Assembly: GCA_039621445.1 (NCBI GenBank)
Contig: CP154956.1
Span: forward strand, 55,831,419 to 55,895,418
DNA: 64,000 nt
DNA from: Euglena gracilis
Lineage: Eukaryota > Euglenida > Euglenophyceae > Euglenales
Direction of reading: 5' to 3'
Shown: positions 48,031-60,000 of the stretch, piece by piece
Layout of the letters: each line of letters starts with the position of its first letter
Position numbering within the stretch: the stretch's first letter is position 1
Made by a program: the position numbers and the translations under genes
Notes under the pieces: generated by a model
What the model saw: only the letters and a program-made list of their open reading frames with translations
The model's database searches: none
What the model was told of the DNA's origin: nothing

Positions 48031-51000
48031 CCCCAAGAATTTTTTTTCCACAGCAGAAGACATAATTCTGCAGTCTGTTGTAACTCCCCTCCAGATGAAT
48101 TTCATTTTTCCTAAAGTGTCACTGTATTATGCTTTTTGGAAAATACAATTGGGTTCATTGGTTCTGACGGTGCACGGGTGAAGATTCGATGGGCTCTAGG
48201 GGTGGATGTATGGTTTTTGAATTTGTTCGTCCTGGCCAGGCGGAAAGCCGGCGCCGACCCACCCCGGGGGGGGGGGGGCCCCGGGCCCCCCCCGGGGGGG
48301 GGGGGGGGGGCACCGACCATACAAGGCGATTGTGTGTCCCTACAGCGCAATCACACCAGAGTTGCTCACCTGGCCAGGGGGAGCAACACAAGAGCACTGG
48401 TGAAAGGGGTCCCTGACCACTCACCACACAAATTGGGCCGGAAGCGAATTTAGTGCCGCCATTAGTGCCGCCATTCACAGACAGAAAGCCTCAGTGCAAC
48501 TAAGGGGGGCACATGGCCAAAAGGACCTGCCTTGTGCCCTTCCGGCGCCGAAGGCACTTAAACTTTGAAGCCCAGAAAAGGCTATTTTCGGACACCTTTT
48601 GGCCCGTGACCACACACACCAGGGGGAGGGGGTGGTGCCTGCCTTCCCAGGCACTCCAGGGCACTCCCCCCTGGGATTGGTCAATTTCCTGGGTTTACCA
48701 TGCCAAAGAGCAAAATGCAACGTCCAATGGGCTATGCCAGACGACTGCCTGAAGAATGTCAGTCCTCAAATGGCGCAGAAGTTGTCCTCCATCATTTTTC
48801 CCTGCCGGCGAAGCCCTGTACTACTACCTGGGGTCCATTGTGAACTTCAGCAAGGAACCCGAGGTCCACTATCGGTACATTGAGGCGGCGGCCCGCGTGG
48901 GCCAATGGTCGGAGGTGGAGCGGGTTACCCGGGAGAGTGACGTGTACGAGCCCGAGCGGACGAAGGACTTCCTGAAGGAGGCCAAGCTGTCAGATCTGTG
49001 GCCGCTCATCAACGTGTGCGACAAGCACGACTACATCGAGGAGCTGGTGAAGTACCTGCACGACAACCGGCAGACCAAGTACATCGACATGTACATCCAG
49101 AAGCGGAACCCGATGAAGACCCCTGCCGTGATTGGCGCCCTGTTGGACTGCGACACCCCTGAGGAGCAGGGCGCCTCTGACGTACTGCATTGGCTGGCAC
49201 TGTGACGGACCAGAAATGCGATTGCCCAGGGATGTGTTTTTTTTTGTGCAGTAACTCGCACAATGGACCACGAGGGCAGCTTGTGAACACATACTGCATT
49301 TTTTTTGGTTTGACAAGGGGTTGTTCCTCTTGGATTGTCATCCCCCCCGGACGAAGAGTTTTGCAAATGCACCTTTTAGGGAAACCTTGCACACATCCCC
49401 CCCCCCCCCGGGAAATTATCCTCTACCCTCTGTTTCCACACTGACATGTCCGTTATTATTTTTTTTTTTGTTGCCTTACTTTTTTTCCTTGAGATTTTTT
49501 CTGTGTTTTTCCCCCACTGAAACCTGTTCCCCCCTTTACCAGGGGACTTGCCTCCGGCCTCTGTACTCGCTGACTTGTCTGGTTTCCCGGGGTGGGTGCC
49601 TATGGCATAGCTTTGCCCCGAAAGCACCAGAGGCCAGAAAGGATGACCCTGGACAAGTGCCAAGTGAGGGGAGCAGGCCGGGGGGGGCGCCACACCCAGG
49701 GGCTGGGGGGCTGTGTTCCGCTGCGCGGCGGAGGGGTCGGCGCGGCCCTGCGGCGGACTACTGCCAGAACCTCATCATGTCGGTGGGCCCGATGTGCCCC
49801 GTCGAGGCGTTGGTGACCAACGTCGAGAAGCGCAACCGAGCCCCCCCGCAACTGGAAAGATGCCGACAGCCCTGGCTGGAGGCCCGCTCCGCGGAGGGCA
49901 GCACAAGGACCAGGTCCTGTACAACGCCCTCGGTGCAAGATCTACATCGACTCCAACCAAGCCCAGGCTGCCATCGATCCCAGCCAATGGCTGCATATCA
50001 TTGCGGAGGTTTTACTACTTTATTTTTCATTTTATGGGGCTTTTGAGAAACATGCCAGAAAAAAGTTAAAAACCCTCTTTCTCCCCCCCTCTCTCTTTTT
50101 GGGTGTTATTCTGATTTTATGAGGTCACGACTCCCGGGGGGAGGGGCAAGAGTGGCATGCAGGGGGGGGGGGGAGGGCATTTTCGAACCCCAGGGGAAGG
50201 GGGTTTTTTTTTATTTGGGTTCCCCCCCAGGGGGAGGGTTTTTTATTGGTTCTTCGGGGAGTGCCCCCCCCCAGACCCAGCTGGGGGGGGGGGTGGGGGT
50301 GGGGTCCGAGGACCCCCGGTGGCTTTTTTTTTTTTTTTCCCCGACGCTTTGTGCCAAAAAATATTGCCACTGTTATTGTGAATATTGTGTTGTTTTGTCA
50401 ATTTTGTTGGGAAGAGCCCAGACACACGATTTTTGGACCCTTTCAGGCCGCAACTTTTGCCACCATTTTTTTCAAACAATTTTGCCTGTTTGGTACCTTT
50501 GTCCCACGGCATGAACGCTTCTTTTTTGGACCACACATGGGTCGATTCAAGTGGGCGTAGGGGTGGTGGGCATGTGCGCTGCAGTTTGTCAGTGGGAAGG
50601 AAAGTCGCCTGATCAGAATGCCGAGCTCTTCTTGAAGACCAACGAGCTCTACGACCACCTGACACTGGGACGCTACTGCGAGAACCGCGACCCTGTCTTG
50701 GCGGTCGTCGCCTACGAGCGGGGCCAGTGCGACGACGACCTCGTCCGCGTGACCAGCAAGAACGGAATGTACAAACAGCCAGGGACGGGGTGCTTCCATC
50801 CTTCTTAACCCAACCCACCAGCGCTCCTGAGCATGAAAGATTTTAAGAGATGCATCTTCCACAGAAATGAGGCGTCACGAAGCTGAAGGACACCCCATCC
50901 TCGGGGGGGGGGGGGCAACCCTTTTCCAGCCAGTGTTTTTTTCCAGCCCCAGACCCCCATCCAGGGTTCAATATACTTACCTACCCCCCCCCCCCCCCGG

Positions 51001-54000
51001 AAACTGTCATGCCCGAGAACCTGTCAGGGTCCCGCCCGGGAAATTGTCAGGGTCCCCGATACCGGCCAACCAGTCAGGGTCATTTTTCATTGACTTTCCC
51101 TTGAAATACCCTACGCGGGAAACTGTCAGGGTCCCCGGTACCGGCCAACCTGTCAGTATAGGAAGTTGTCAGGGTCCCCGGTACTGGCCAACCTGTCAGG
51201 TGGCAGTTTCCCGGGGGGGGGGGGGGTAGGTAAGAGGATGTACGGAGTTTGGGCGGGTGGCCTCTTGTCCTGGAGGGCAGTGGTCCTCGCCCCCCCCTTG
51301 ACCAACGACCGCCCCTATTTACCAACCCCCCCCCCCCGGTCGGGGGTTGCAAGTCAGTAGGGTGTGTATGATCCCCCCCCTGGTCAGGGGTTGTAGGAAC
51401 CTGGTCGGTGGGTGGGGGGGGGTACCCAGAACCCTTCAAAAAGTCAAGTTTTTCCTTCTGGAGCTGTGTGCCGATATAAGGGCAGGTGGGGAGGACCCCC
51501 CACCTAAACAATGGCGTGGTCCGGGTGACCGATTTTCGGCTCAGCACAAAGCGCTGGAAAGAAAATTTTGCCTTCTGAAAATGACCAAAAATGTCTTTGG
51601 CACTGTTTTGGGGAAAAAAAAACTGTCAAAAATGCAAAATAATCAAATCCTGGGCTGGATGGTAACAGACTTTTGTGCGCCAAAATAGGGAGGAAATGTG
51701 CTGTTCCGCATACACGCACGCACACAGATGCCCCAAAAAAGTCACCACAAGTCATGGCGTTGCCAACTGAACTCCCCCCCTCCCTGTCCCCAGCAGGCCC
51801 GGTACCTGGTGCGCCGCCAGGATGCTGAGTTGTGGGCCAAGGTGTTGGCTGAGGACAGCGACCACCGCCGCCAGCTGGTGGACCAGGTGGTGCAGGCCAT
51901 GCCGTCACTCACACTGCCCCTCCATCCTGTTTACGGTCCAATATTTGTGGACACTTGGGAATCTGGTATGAAAGCACTGCCCCAAATTGAGAAGGAAAGC
52001 TGAAATTTGTTTAATGTTTAATAATTCATTAAATTTTAAAGAAACGTCTGTTTTTTCTCTGGAAGATATGAGACCAGGCTTGTGCTTAGTCGGGTGCCTA
52101 CCCCACGGGGGGGGGGGGTGCTAGGGGCAGGCACCCCATAGCACCCGATCCGACCCCTCCCCCAGGGAGGGTAGGGTTTTGGGGGGTGCCTGCCCCTAGC
52201 AGGCACCCCCCTCTGACCCCGGCGCCGAAGGCGCCGGGGGCCCGGAAAAGGCCATTTTCAATGAAAATTTTCTGGATCCGGCCCGGACCCCTATCCCCCC
52301 GGGGGGGGGGGGTGTGCCTGCTAGGGGCAGGCACCCTATAGCACCCCCCCCCCCGGTTGGTAAGCACAAGCATGTATGAGACTGAATTCATTTCTGGTCC
52401 AGCGAAACATCCCAAGGTGAACAAATGGGTGATGGTTTGCGGCCAACGGCCCTGCCAGAAACCACCGTGCCTGAGGAAGTGTCTACCACCGTTAAGGCGT
52501 TCATGACGGCAGATATGCCAGAGGAGTTGACCGAGCTGCTGGAGAAGATTGTGCTGCACGGCAACAATGAGTTCAAGAACAACAGGTATTTGCAGAACCT
52601 TCTGTTCAGGGATGTGTGACATTCGGATGCCGGCATCCACTTTTTAGGCGTGTGGGATGGACACCTTTCGGATGCCATCTTACAGGAATTTTTAGGGGCC
52701 AGTTTCAGACGCATTCACAAAACCATTCTTTCTCTAGCAGCTTTGTCTGCTGTTTGCGGGACCCAGTAGTTTGTTTCATTTTCTGCCCAGGATAAGGTCC
52801 CCCAACTTCCAACAGAAGCTCGCCCAGATTTGCACAACACTTGGCCAGATTTGTTTTTCCCACACCAGAGAAAAGTCTGTGCCCAAAGGGCGTTTGAGGG
52901 TCCATTCGAGGCATACAACCCCTGCTGTTGATCCTCACTGCCATCAAGGCAGACAAGACACGGGTGATGGAGTACATCAACCGCTTGGACAACTACGATG
53001 CCCAGGATATCGCCAAGATCGCAGAGGGTGCCAGGCAGCTGTGCCCCCCTCGTTCAGATGACAAATTGAGCAAGAGCATCCCTGACCTAAACTGAGTTGT
53101 CAGTTGAATCATTTTCACAGACAATTGGGTGAATATTTTTGATACTCAACAGCGATGGAATTTGTGGCTCTTTTGTCATTTTTCTCATGTTGTCCAAAAT
53201 CTACCTGGTGAAGGTTTTTGTTTTACCCGCCCCAGGGTTCGATATAAGGAGGGCGTATATGGTTTAGGTGGGGGGGGTGTCCCCCCCCCCCCCCCCCCCC
53301 CTCCTGGCCCGCAGGGGGGGGGTCCGGACCACCCCCCCCCCACCTGCAAGGGGGGTCCGGACCGACCCTCGGGGGCAAAAATTGACCCCCCCAAAAAGGG
53401 TCAATTTTTTCCTCCGGCGCTTCGCGCCGAAAATTTTTTGCATTTTTGGCACATTTTTGCCCAAAAAGTGCCCAAAATGGCACTTTTGGTCGTTTTGGGG
53501 GGTCAAAAATTTTCGGCCACCCTGACCGCGCACCTGTTTAGGTGGGGGGGGGTGTCCCCCCCCCACCCCCCCCCCCCCGGCCCCCGGGCGGGGGGGGTCC
53601 GGACCCCCCCCCCACCTGTCCTTATATCGAACCCTGACCCGCCCCCCCCCTTGTCCACCGACCACCCCTATATACCGACCACCCCCCGGTCGGGGGTTGC
53701 AGGTTGAGGGGGGTGTACGACCACCCTCCCTGGTCGGGGGTTGCAGGTGACCACCAAAATTTTTCCTCTCATGTGCTTATTGACCAGCTTTTTTCCCGTG
53801 TTTCCTGTCCATTGAGTGTTCGTCATGTTCCCTCCGGGGAGTCCTGTTTTGTTTGAGCGTAGTGATGGCATTGGTCCCTCACCTAATGGGGAGAAATATT
53901 ACCGTTATGAAATTGCACCTTTTTTGGCTTTTGGTTTTGTTTTGGCCCCTAGTGGTACGACCACCCCCCGGTCGGGGGTTGCAGGTTGTGGGGGGTGTAC

Positions 54001-57000
54001 GACCACCCCCCCTGGTCGGGGGTTGCAGGAACCCGGTCGGTGGACAAGGGGGGGGGCGGGTAAGAGCACTGTTTTAAGAGCATTCATTTTCCTGTTTGCG
54101 GTATTTCTCCCCCGTGTTTGTTCTGGAGGTTTTGAGTACTGGCTGAGTTGCCATGTCACAGGCACCGGTCACAGCTGGCAGTGAGCTGTACGAGGAGGCC
54201 CATGCCATTTACAAGAAGTTTGGTGACAATGTGCAGGCCGTCCGTGTTTTGTTGGACGACATCGGTCGGAGTGCTGTTTGAAAATTTTATATCATCCGTG
54301 TGGGAGAATTTTTTCTCCCTGCATTAACCGTGGCAGACAGCCCCCCGTTTCTAACTCCATCGAGCGCGCCTACGAGTTCTCCGAGCGCGTGGCGGAGCCG
54401 GCGGTGTGGAGCGTGTTGGCCGCCGCCCAGCTGAAGGCAGAGATGATCCCCGAGGCGGTGGACTCCTACCTGAAGGCCAAGGACGCCACCAACTTCCAGC
54501 AGGTCATCGCAGCGGCGGAGGAGGGCGGCTTCTACCAGGACCTGGTGCGCTACTTGGTGATGGCCCGGCAGCAGTCCAAGGTGAAGGAGGGCAGCATCGA
54601 CACGGAGCTCGTGTACTCGTACGCGAAGACGAACCGGCTTGCGGAGCTGGAGGAGTTCATCTCGACGCCCAACGTGGCGCAGATCCAGTACATCGCCGAC
54701 CGCTGCTTCAACGAAGAGATGTACGAGGCTGCCAAGATCCTGCCCAGATGTTGAGCAGAGCACACCAACCTTCCCAGGAATTTTTTTTTGGTCCACATCA
54801 TTGGCCAACTTGTCAGGATGAGAAATTTGCTGGCAACTTTTGTTTTTGTAGGACACAGGGGGGACTTTTGAGTGAGCCGCTGCTCCCTCTGTGTCCGTTC
54901 ACCTCCATCTCCAACTACGCCCGGCTCGCATGCACATTGGTCCGCCTGCAGTCGTTCTACGCCGCGGTGGACGCTGCCCAGAAAGCCAACAGCATCAAGA
55001 CCTGGAAGGAGGTCAACATGGCCTGCATCGATGCCGGGGAGTTCCGGCTGGCCCAGATGTGTGCGCTGCACATCATCGTACACGCCGACGAGCTGGAGGA
55101 GCTGGTCCGCTTCTATGAGCAACGCGGCCTGTTTGACGAGCTCATCACACTGATGAAGGCGGGCTTGGGGCACGAGCGAGCCCACATGGGCATGTTCACC
55201 GAGCTGGGCATCTTGCTCAGACACCTCCTGGCACCGTGGGGTCAAATATTTTGTTGATTTTGGGCAGCATGTAAACCCCCCCCCACTTATAAACCCCCTC
55301 CCACATATACCCCCCCCCCTTATAAACCCCCCCCTCGGGCCGACCAACCAAACCGGACTTATAACCCCCCCCCCCCCCCGCGAAGAAAAATGGAAACCGC
55401 CGGGGACGATTTTCCCGCCGCGAACCACCCAAAAACTGTTTTTTTTGGTATTTTTTTTTGGGGACCAACCATCATCAAAGTGGCCATTTTTGACCAAATT
55501 TGCCAAAATTGCCAATTTTGGGGGGTTCCGGGGTGATTTTGGGGCGTTCGGATTTTCACCAACAACTCCGGGATTTATAACCCCCCCCCCCACTTATAAA
55601 CCCCCCCTTCGGCCGACGAACCAAACTGGATCCTATAAACCCCGGGGGGTTTATAAGTGGGGGGGTTTAATGTTTATGTATGTGCAAACAGCTTCGTGTT
55701 CATGGTTCGAAGGGGTCTGCCAGCGTACGCCAAGTACAAGCCGGACAAGCTGATGGAGCACATCAAGCTGTTCCACAAGCGCATCAACGCACACAAGCTG
55801 ATCCGCACCTGCGAGCAGTTCCACCACTGGGCGGAGGCGCGGTTCCTGTACCGCCACAACGACGAGTTCGACAACGCCATCAAGGTCATGATGCGGCACA
55901 CCGCAGAGGCATGGGAGCACGAAATCTTCAAGGACATCCTCACCAAGGTGAAGGGCACCGAGCTGTGCTACCAGGCGATCCACTTCTACATCCAAATCTC
56001 CCCTTCCCGGTCAGGGGCCCCTGACTGGTATGGATTGGTGGGGTCAATTCTCCACGGCGTCCAATGGAACGACATGCTGTAATCTCAAAGGAAAAACCCT
56101 GGCCCAGCCCTGGCCTCCCAACCCCCCAACCCTCACCCTTACCCCCTGAGGCTCACCCTGATCCACCTGGATCATGGCAGAAACTGGGCGGTCAGCGTGA
56201 TGTATTTCCATTGTGAGATTCTGGGTTTATGTGATTATGTCAGTTGCATAAGTTGCATTGTTTTTTTGTTGTTGTTTTTTGCCTTATCCAGAACCTTGAG
56301 ATTTTGCATTTTCTGCGTAATGAACGTTTTAGGATAATGACATTTTTGGGCATTTTTTTTTACATTTCTTGACCTCCCAAATTTTCCGAATTTTCGTGTT
56401 TTGCACAGGGGAATTCCGCTCCCACCATCCCATCAATTTTTTGCATTTTAAGGTTTACGTTGAAACTGGGCAACTGGGCAATTGACCCTGCCCCCATACA
56501 AGATTTCATTGCTTTTGGTGTGCCATTTTTCTTTTTTCCTTTTTTTTTTGAAAGTGTCTAAGGCATTTATGTTCATATTTTTGTGTTTTTTGGAGCAAAT
56601 TCACACTGAGAAAACAATTGCATAATTGAAAAATTTTAGTTATAACGAATGAATATTTTGAAACAATGAAGATTTAATTTTTTGAAGAAACTAATTGCGG
56701 AGGAGAATATTTATCTTAGTCCTCTCCAGGAGAAACCTGTATATCTCGGCTTGCATGCAAATGTTTTTGTGTTTTTTTGGCATTTTTTGCACTTTTTTCA
56801 TTGCACATTTGAGCTGTTTTGTTGCATACTCTCCCCCCATTTTCTGTTGCTCTGAGGACATCAGGGTCATTCACAAAGTGATCCGCGCCGGGGCCCCTGT
56901 TCCAACTTGCCGACCTGCTGGCCACCATGTCGTCCCGCATCGACAACGAGCGGGTGGTGCAGGAGTTGCGCAAGGCCAAGCAGTTGCCGCTGGGCAAGAC

Positions 57001-60000
57001 GTATCTGGAGACGGTGCAGGACGCCAACCTGAAGCAGGTCAACGAGGCGCTGAACGAGCTGTACATCGAGGAGGAGGATTTCGAGTCACTGCGATTGTCC
57101 ATCGACAATTTTGATGCCCAGGGCGCTCCTCTTTGGACCGATGGGCGAGCATGGAGACCTCGCAGTCGTGCAAAAATGAGGGTTGCTTGTTGGTTGCATA
57201 CTGCGCTGTCCTCACTTTACGCGGTGGGAAGTCCGGACACCGCTTCCCAACCAGGCTTTTGCTTAAGGGATTGCAGTACCCCCCCCCCCCGGGGGGGGCT
57301 GGACTGCAGCTAGTCCAAATTTGGCTAGTGGGTTTTCTAGCAGGGCTAGCTAGTGGAAAATTTTTTTCCAGTGACCGGCGCGAAGCGCCGAAAATTTTTT
57401 TGGGACCCCCAAAAATAGCCAAAAATGCCCGTTTTTGGCCATTTTTGAGAATTTTTGGAACAAAATCAGCCAAAAACCTGTTAAAAACCTCATTTTTCCT
57501 CCGGCGCTGTGCGCCGGAGGAAAATTTTTTTTCCAGTCCGGGGGACCCCCGGACCCCCCCCCCCCCCGGGGGGGAGGGGGGGTCTAGCTAGTCCACTTTT
57601 TCCAGTGTCTAGCCGATTGGCTAGCCAGTACCCCCCCCCCCGGGGGTCCTTAAGCAAAAGCCTGTTCCCAACGTCCAGGGGGGGGGGGGGGGGGGGGCCC
57701 CCCCGCCATTTAAGCTGGACCCCCCTTCCTGAGGGGGGGGGGTGGTTGGGACCCCCCTGCCACCTTCAAAATCGAAGGGCTTCCATCTATCCCTGGGGAT
57801 CTAAAAGCAGTGGAAACACATTTTGCACACCTGATATCAAGCCTGACGTTGTTGTGTGCCAAAAGAGGTGTTGGAGAGATGTTTGACTTGTGAGGACACC
57901 CCCGCTTTGACAGGTTCCAAAATAGCAAAAAAATTCTTACGGAACTGCACGCCAGAGAATGAACAAAAATGCCTTTTCCCTCATTTTCCTCTCTTTCCTC
58001 ATTTTTTTGTTGTTTTCCACAAAAAAAATGTTCAAAAAATCCAAAAGAATGAGCATTTTTGGCATGTATTTATCTTCGAAGAAAATTCATGAATTTTTTA
58101 ACAATTTCGACCTGGTATCCGGCCCTTTGCCTGCCCACAAAACCGAAGAATTTACGGCCCTTCAGTTTCGAGGTGAAAAGGGGTTCTGACCCTTCAGGGT
58201 TTCCCACACATCCCTGCAAATCCTGATTCCCCATTTTCAGACAGGCCCTTGCAGTCACACATTCCTGACTCACGCTGGGGGTGGGGTGGCGATGCCTGCA
58301 CGGAACAGCTACATTGCACCCTGTTTTGTTGATCCCCCGTGTCAACGGCACTTCCAGTTCCACTTCCACTGGATTGTTTCATTTCAGGCACAGTGCTTTT
58401 GGAACGACGTGTGGTTGGCGCACCCCCTGTGTCAAGTGCACATTCTTGGAACATTGTCTTGTAAGACAGGGAGGAAGGTCCGCCCTGCCCCCAACTTCGA
58501 CCAGCTTGCGCTGGCCGAGAAGCTGCGGAAACACGACCTGCTGGAGTTCCGGCGCATCGCCGCGGCGCTGTACAAGAAGAACAAGAAGTGGAAGCAGTCG
58601 GTGGAGCTGTCCAAGAAGGACAAGATGTACAAGGACGCCATGGAGACGGTGGCGGAGAGCGAGGACAAGGACCTGACGGAGGAGCTGTTGCGCTTCTTTG
58701 TGGACAACGGCCTGTCGGAGTGCTTTGCGCCCAGGGCTGGGGTTGGCTTCCACCCCCTGTTCTGTTTTCCTCCCCTCATCTTTAAACTCTCACACTGAGA
58801 GTTGTTTGCTTCTGTGCTACCTTGCAACATTGGGTGGATTTCTCCAACCTCCCGGGTGGGGAACCCCCTCCCCCAATTCCCCCGGTTCAATGCGGAGCGG
58901 CTGGATTGACCCCCCCATTGGGGGGGGGGAGGGTTGGGCAGTTAGCAATATGGTGCAAACCCTCCCAATTATGTCCAGGTATTGGATGCTGTCGGGCGAG
59001 GGCGGCCTAGGCCCTGTCCCCCGGCTTGCTTGTACACATGCTACGACCTGGTGCGTGCCGACGTGGCCTTGGAGCTTGCCTGGAGGCACAAGATCTTTGA
59101 TTTTGTGCCCAGGCATCTTTTCCCACACTCTTTAACCGCTTTTTTGAGTGTCTGGCTCAAATGTTGGGGAGGATGTGCAGTGCATTTTTTTTTTACATTT
59201 TTGCATTTTGTCAAATTTTCCAAAAATCAGCTTTTTTGTGAATGGTTTTGAATTTCTACAGCGCATTTTTGGGGGTTTTTCATATTTATCTTTCGCACAT
59301 TTCTTTTGCCACTTTTTCATTTTTTGCATCTTATTTCTCAAGTGATTTCTTCAAATCTGGAGCCATTTTTGCATTTTTGGGGTACTTTTTATATTTTTTT
59401 TGCATTTTCGAAACTTTTGTGCTTTTTCTCTCATTTTTTTTTGTGCATTTCTCCCCAGCCTCGGCTGGAGCGTCCCCCCCCCCGGTATTTTTTATTATTA
59501 TTTATTGTTTGGGGGTTTGTTGGCTGACTGGCCTTCTGCCCGGGGAGCGTTGATTTGGCGCACTTAACGAACGAAGCCTGCTGAGGATGCCGTACCTGAT
59601 CCAGACCTTCAAGGAGAACCTGGAGATCGTCCAGGACCTCCAGCAGAAGATGGAGAAGCGGGAGGAGGCGCACCAGCCTGGGGGCCACGGGCCGGAGGTG
59701 ATGGGCCTGGGAAGCGCCCTCGTGCCGGTGGGCATGGGGGTCAGGCTTCTGCTTCAGGGTTTACATATGTTCGGATTTGGCTTATGTTAGGCCCAAATTT
59801 ACCCAAAATCAATAATGTTTTTAGGCCGTGAGTAAACAAAGCTCAGACCAAAATTCATAGTCCACTAGCTACCCCCCCCCCAGAAAACTGTCTCCAGACC
59901 AGCCCCCGGGACCAGGTCAGCTGGGTCCCCCACCCCCAAAAGCCCCACTCTTACCAGAACCACTGCTGGTAAACGCCCCCGAACAAATCAGCGAATACAG

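Noticed and set aside
51907-52459. Assigning intron 17 to the standard CAG/CTG register using CAGGCC at 51894
   Set aside because: It gives the wrong frame and loses residues; a later border with CAC/CTG fits the protein, so it is left as uncertain.
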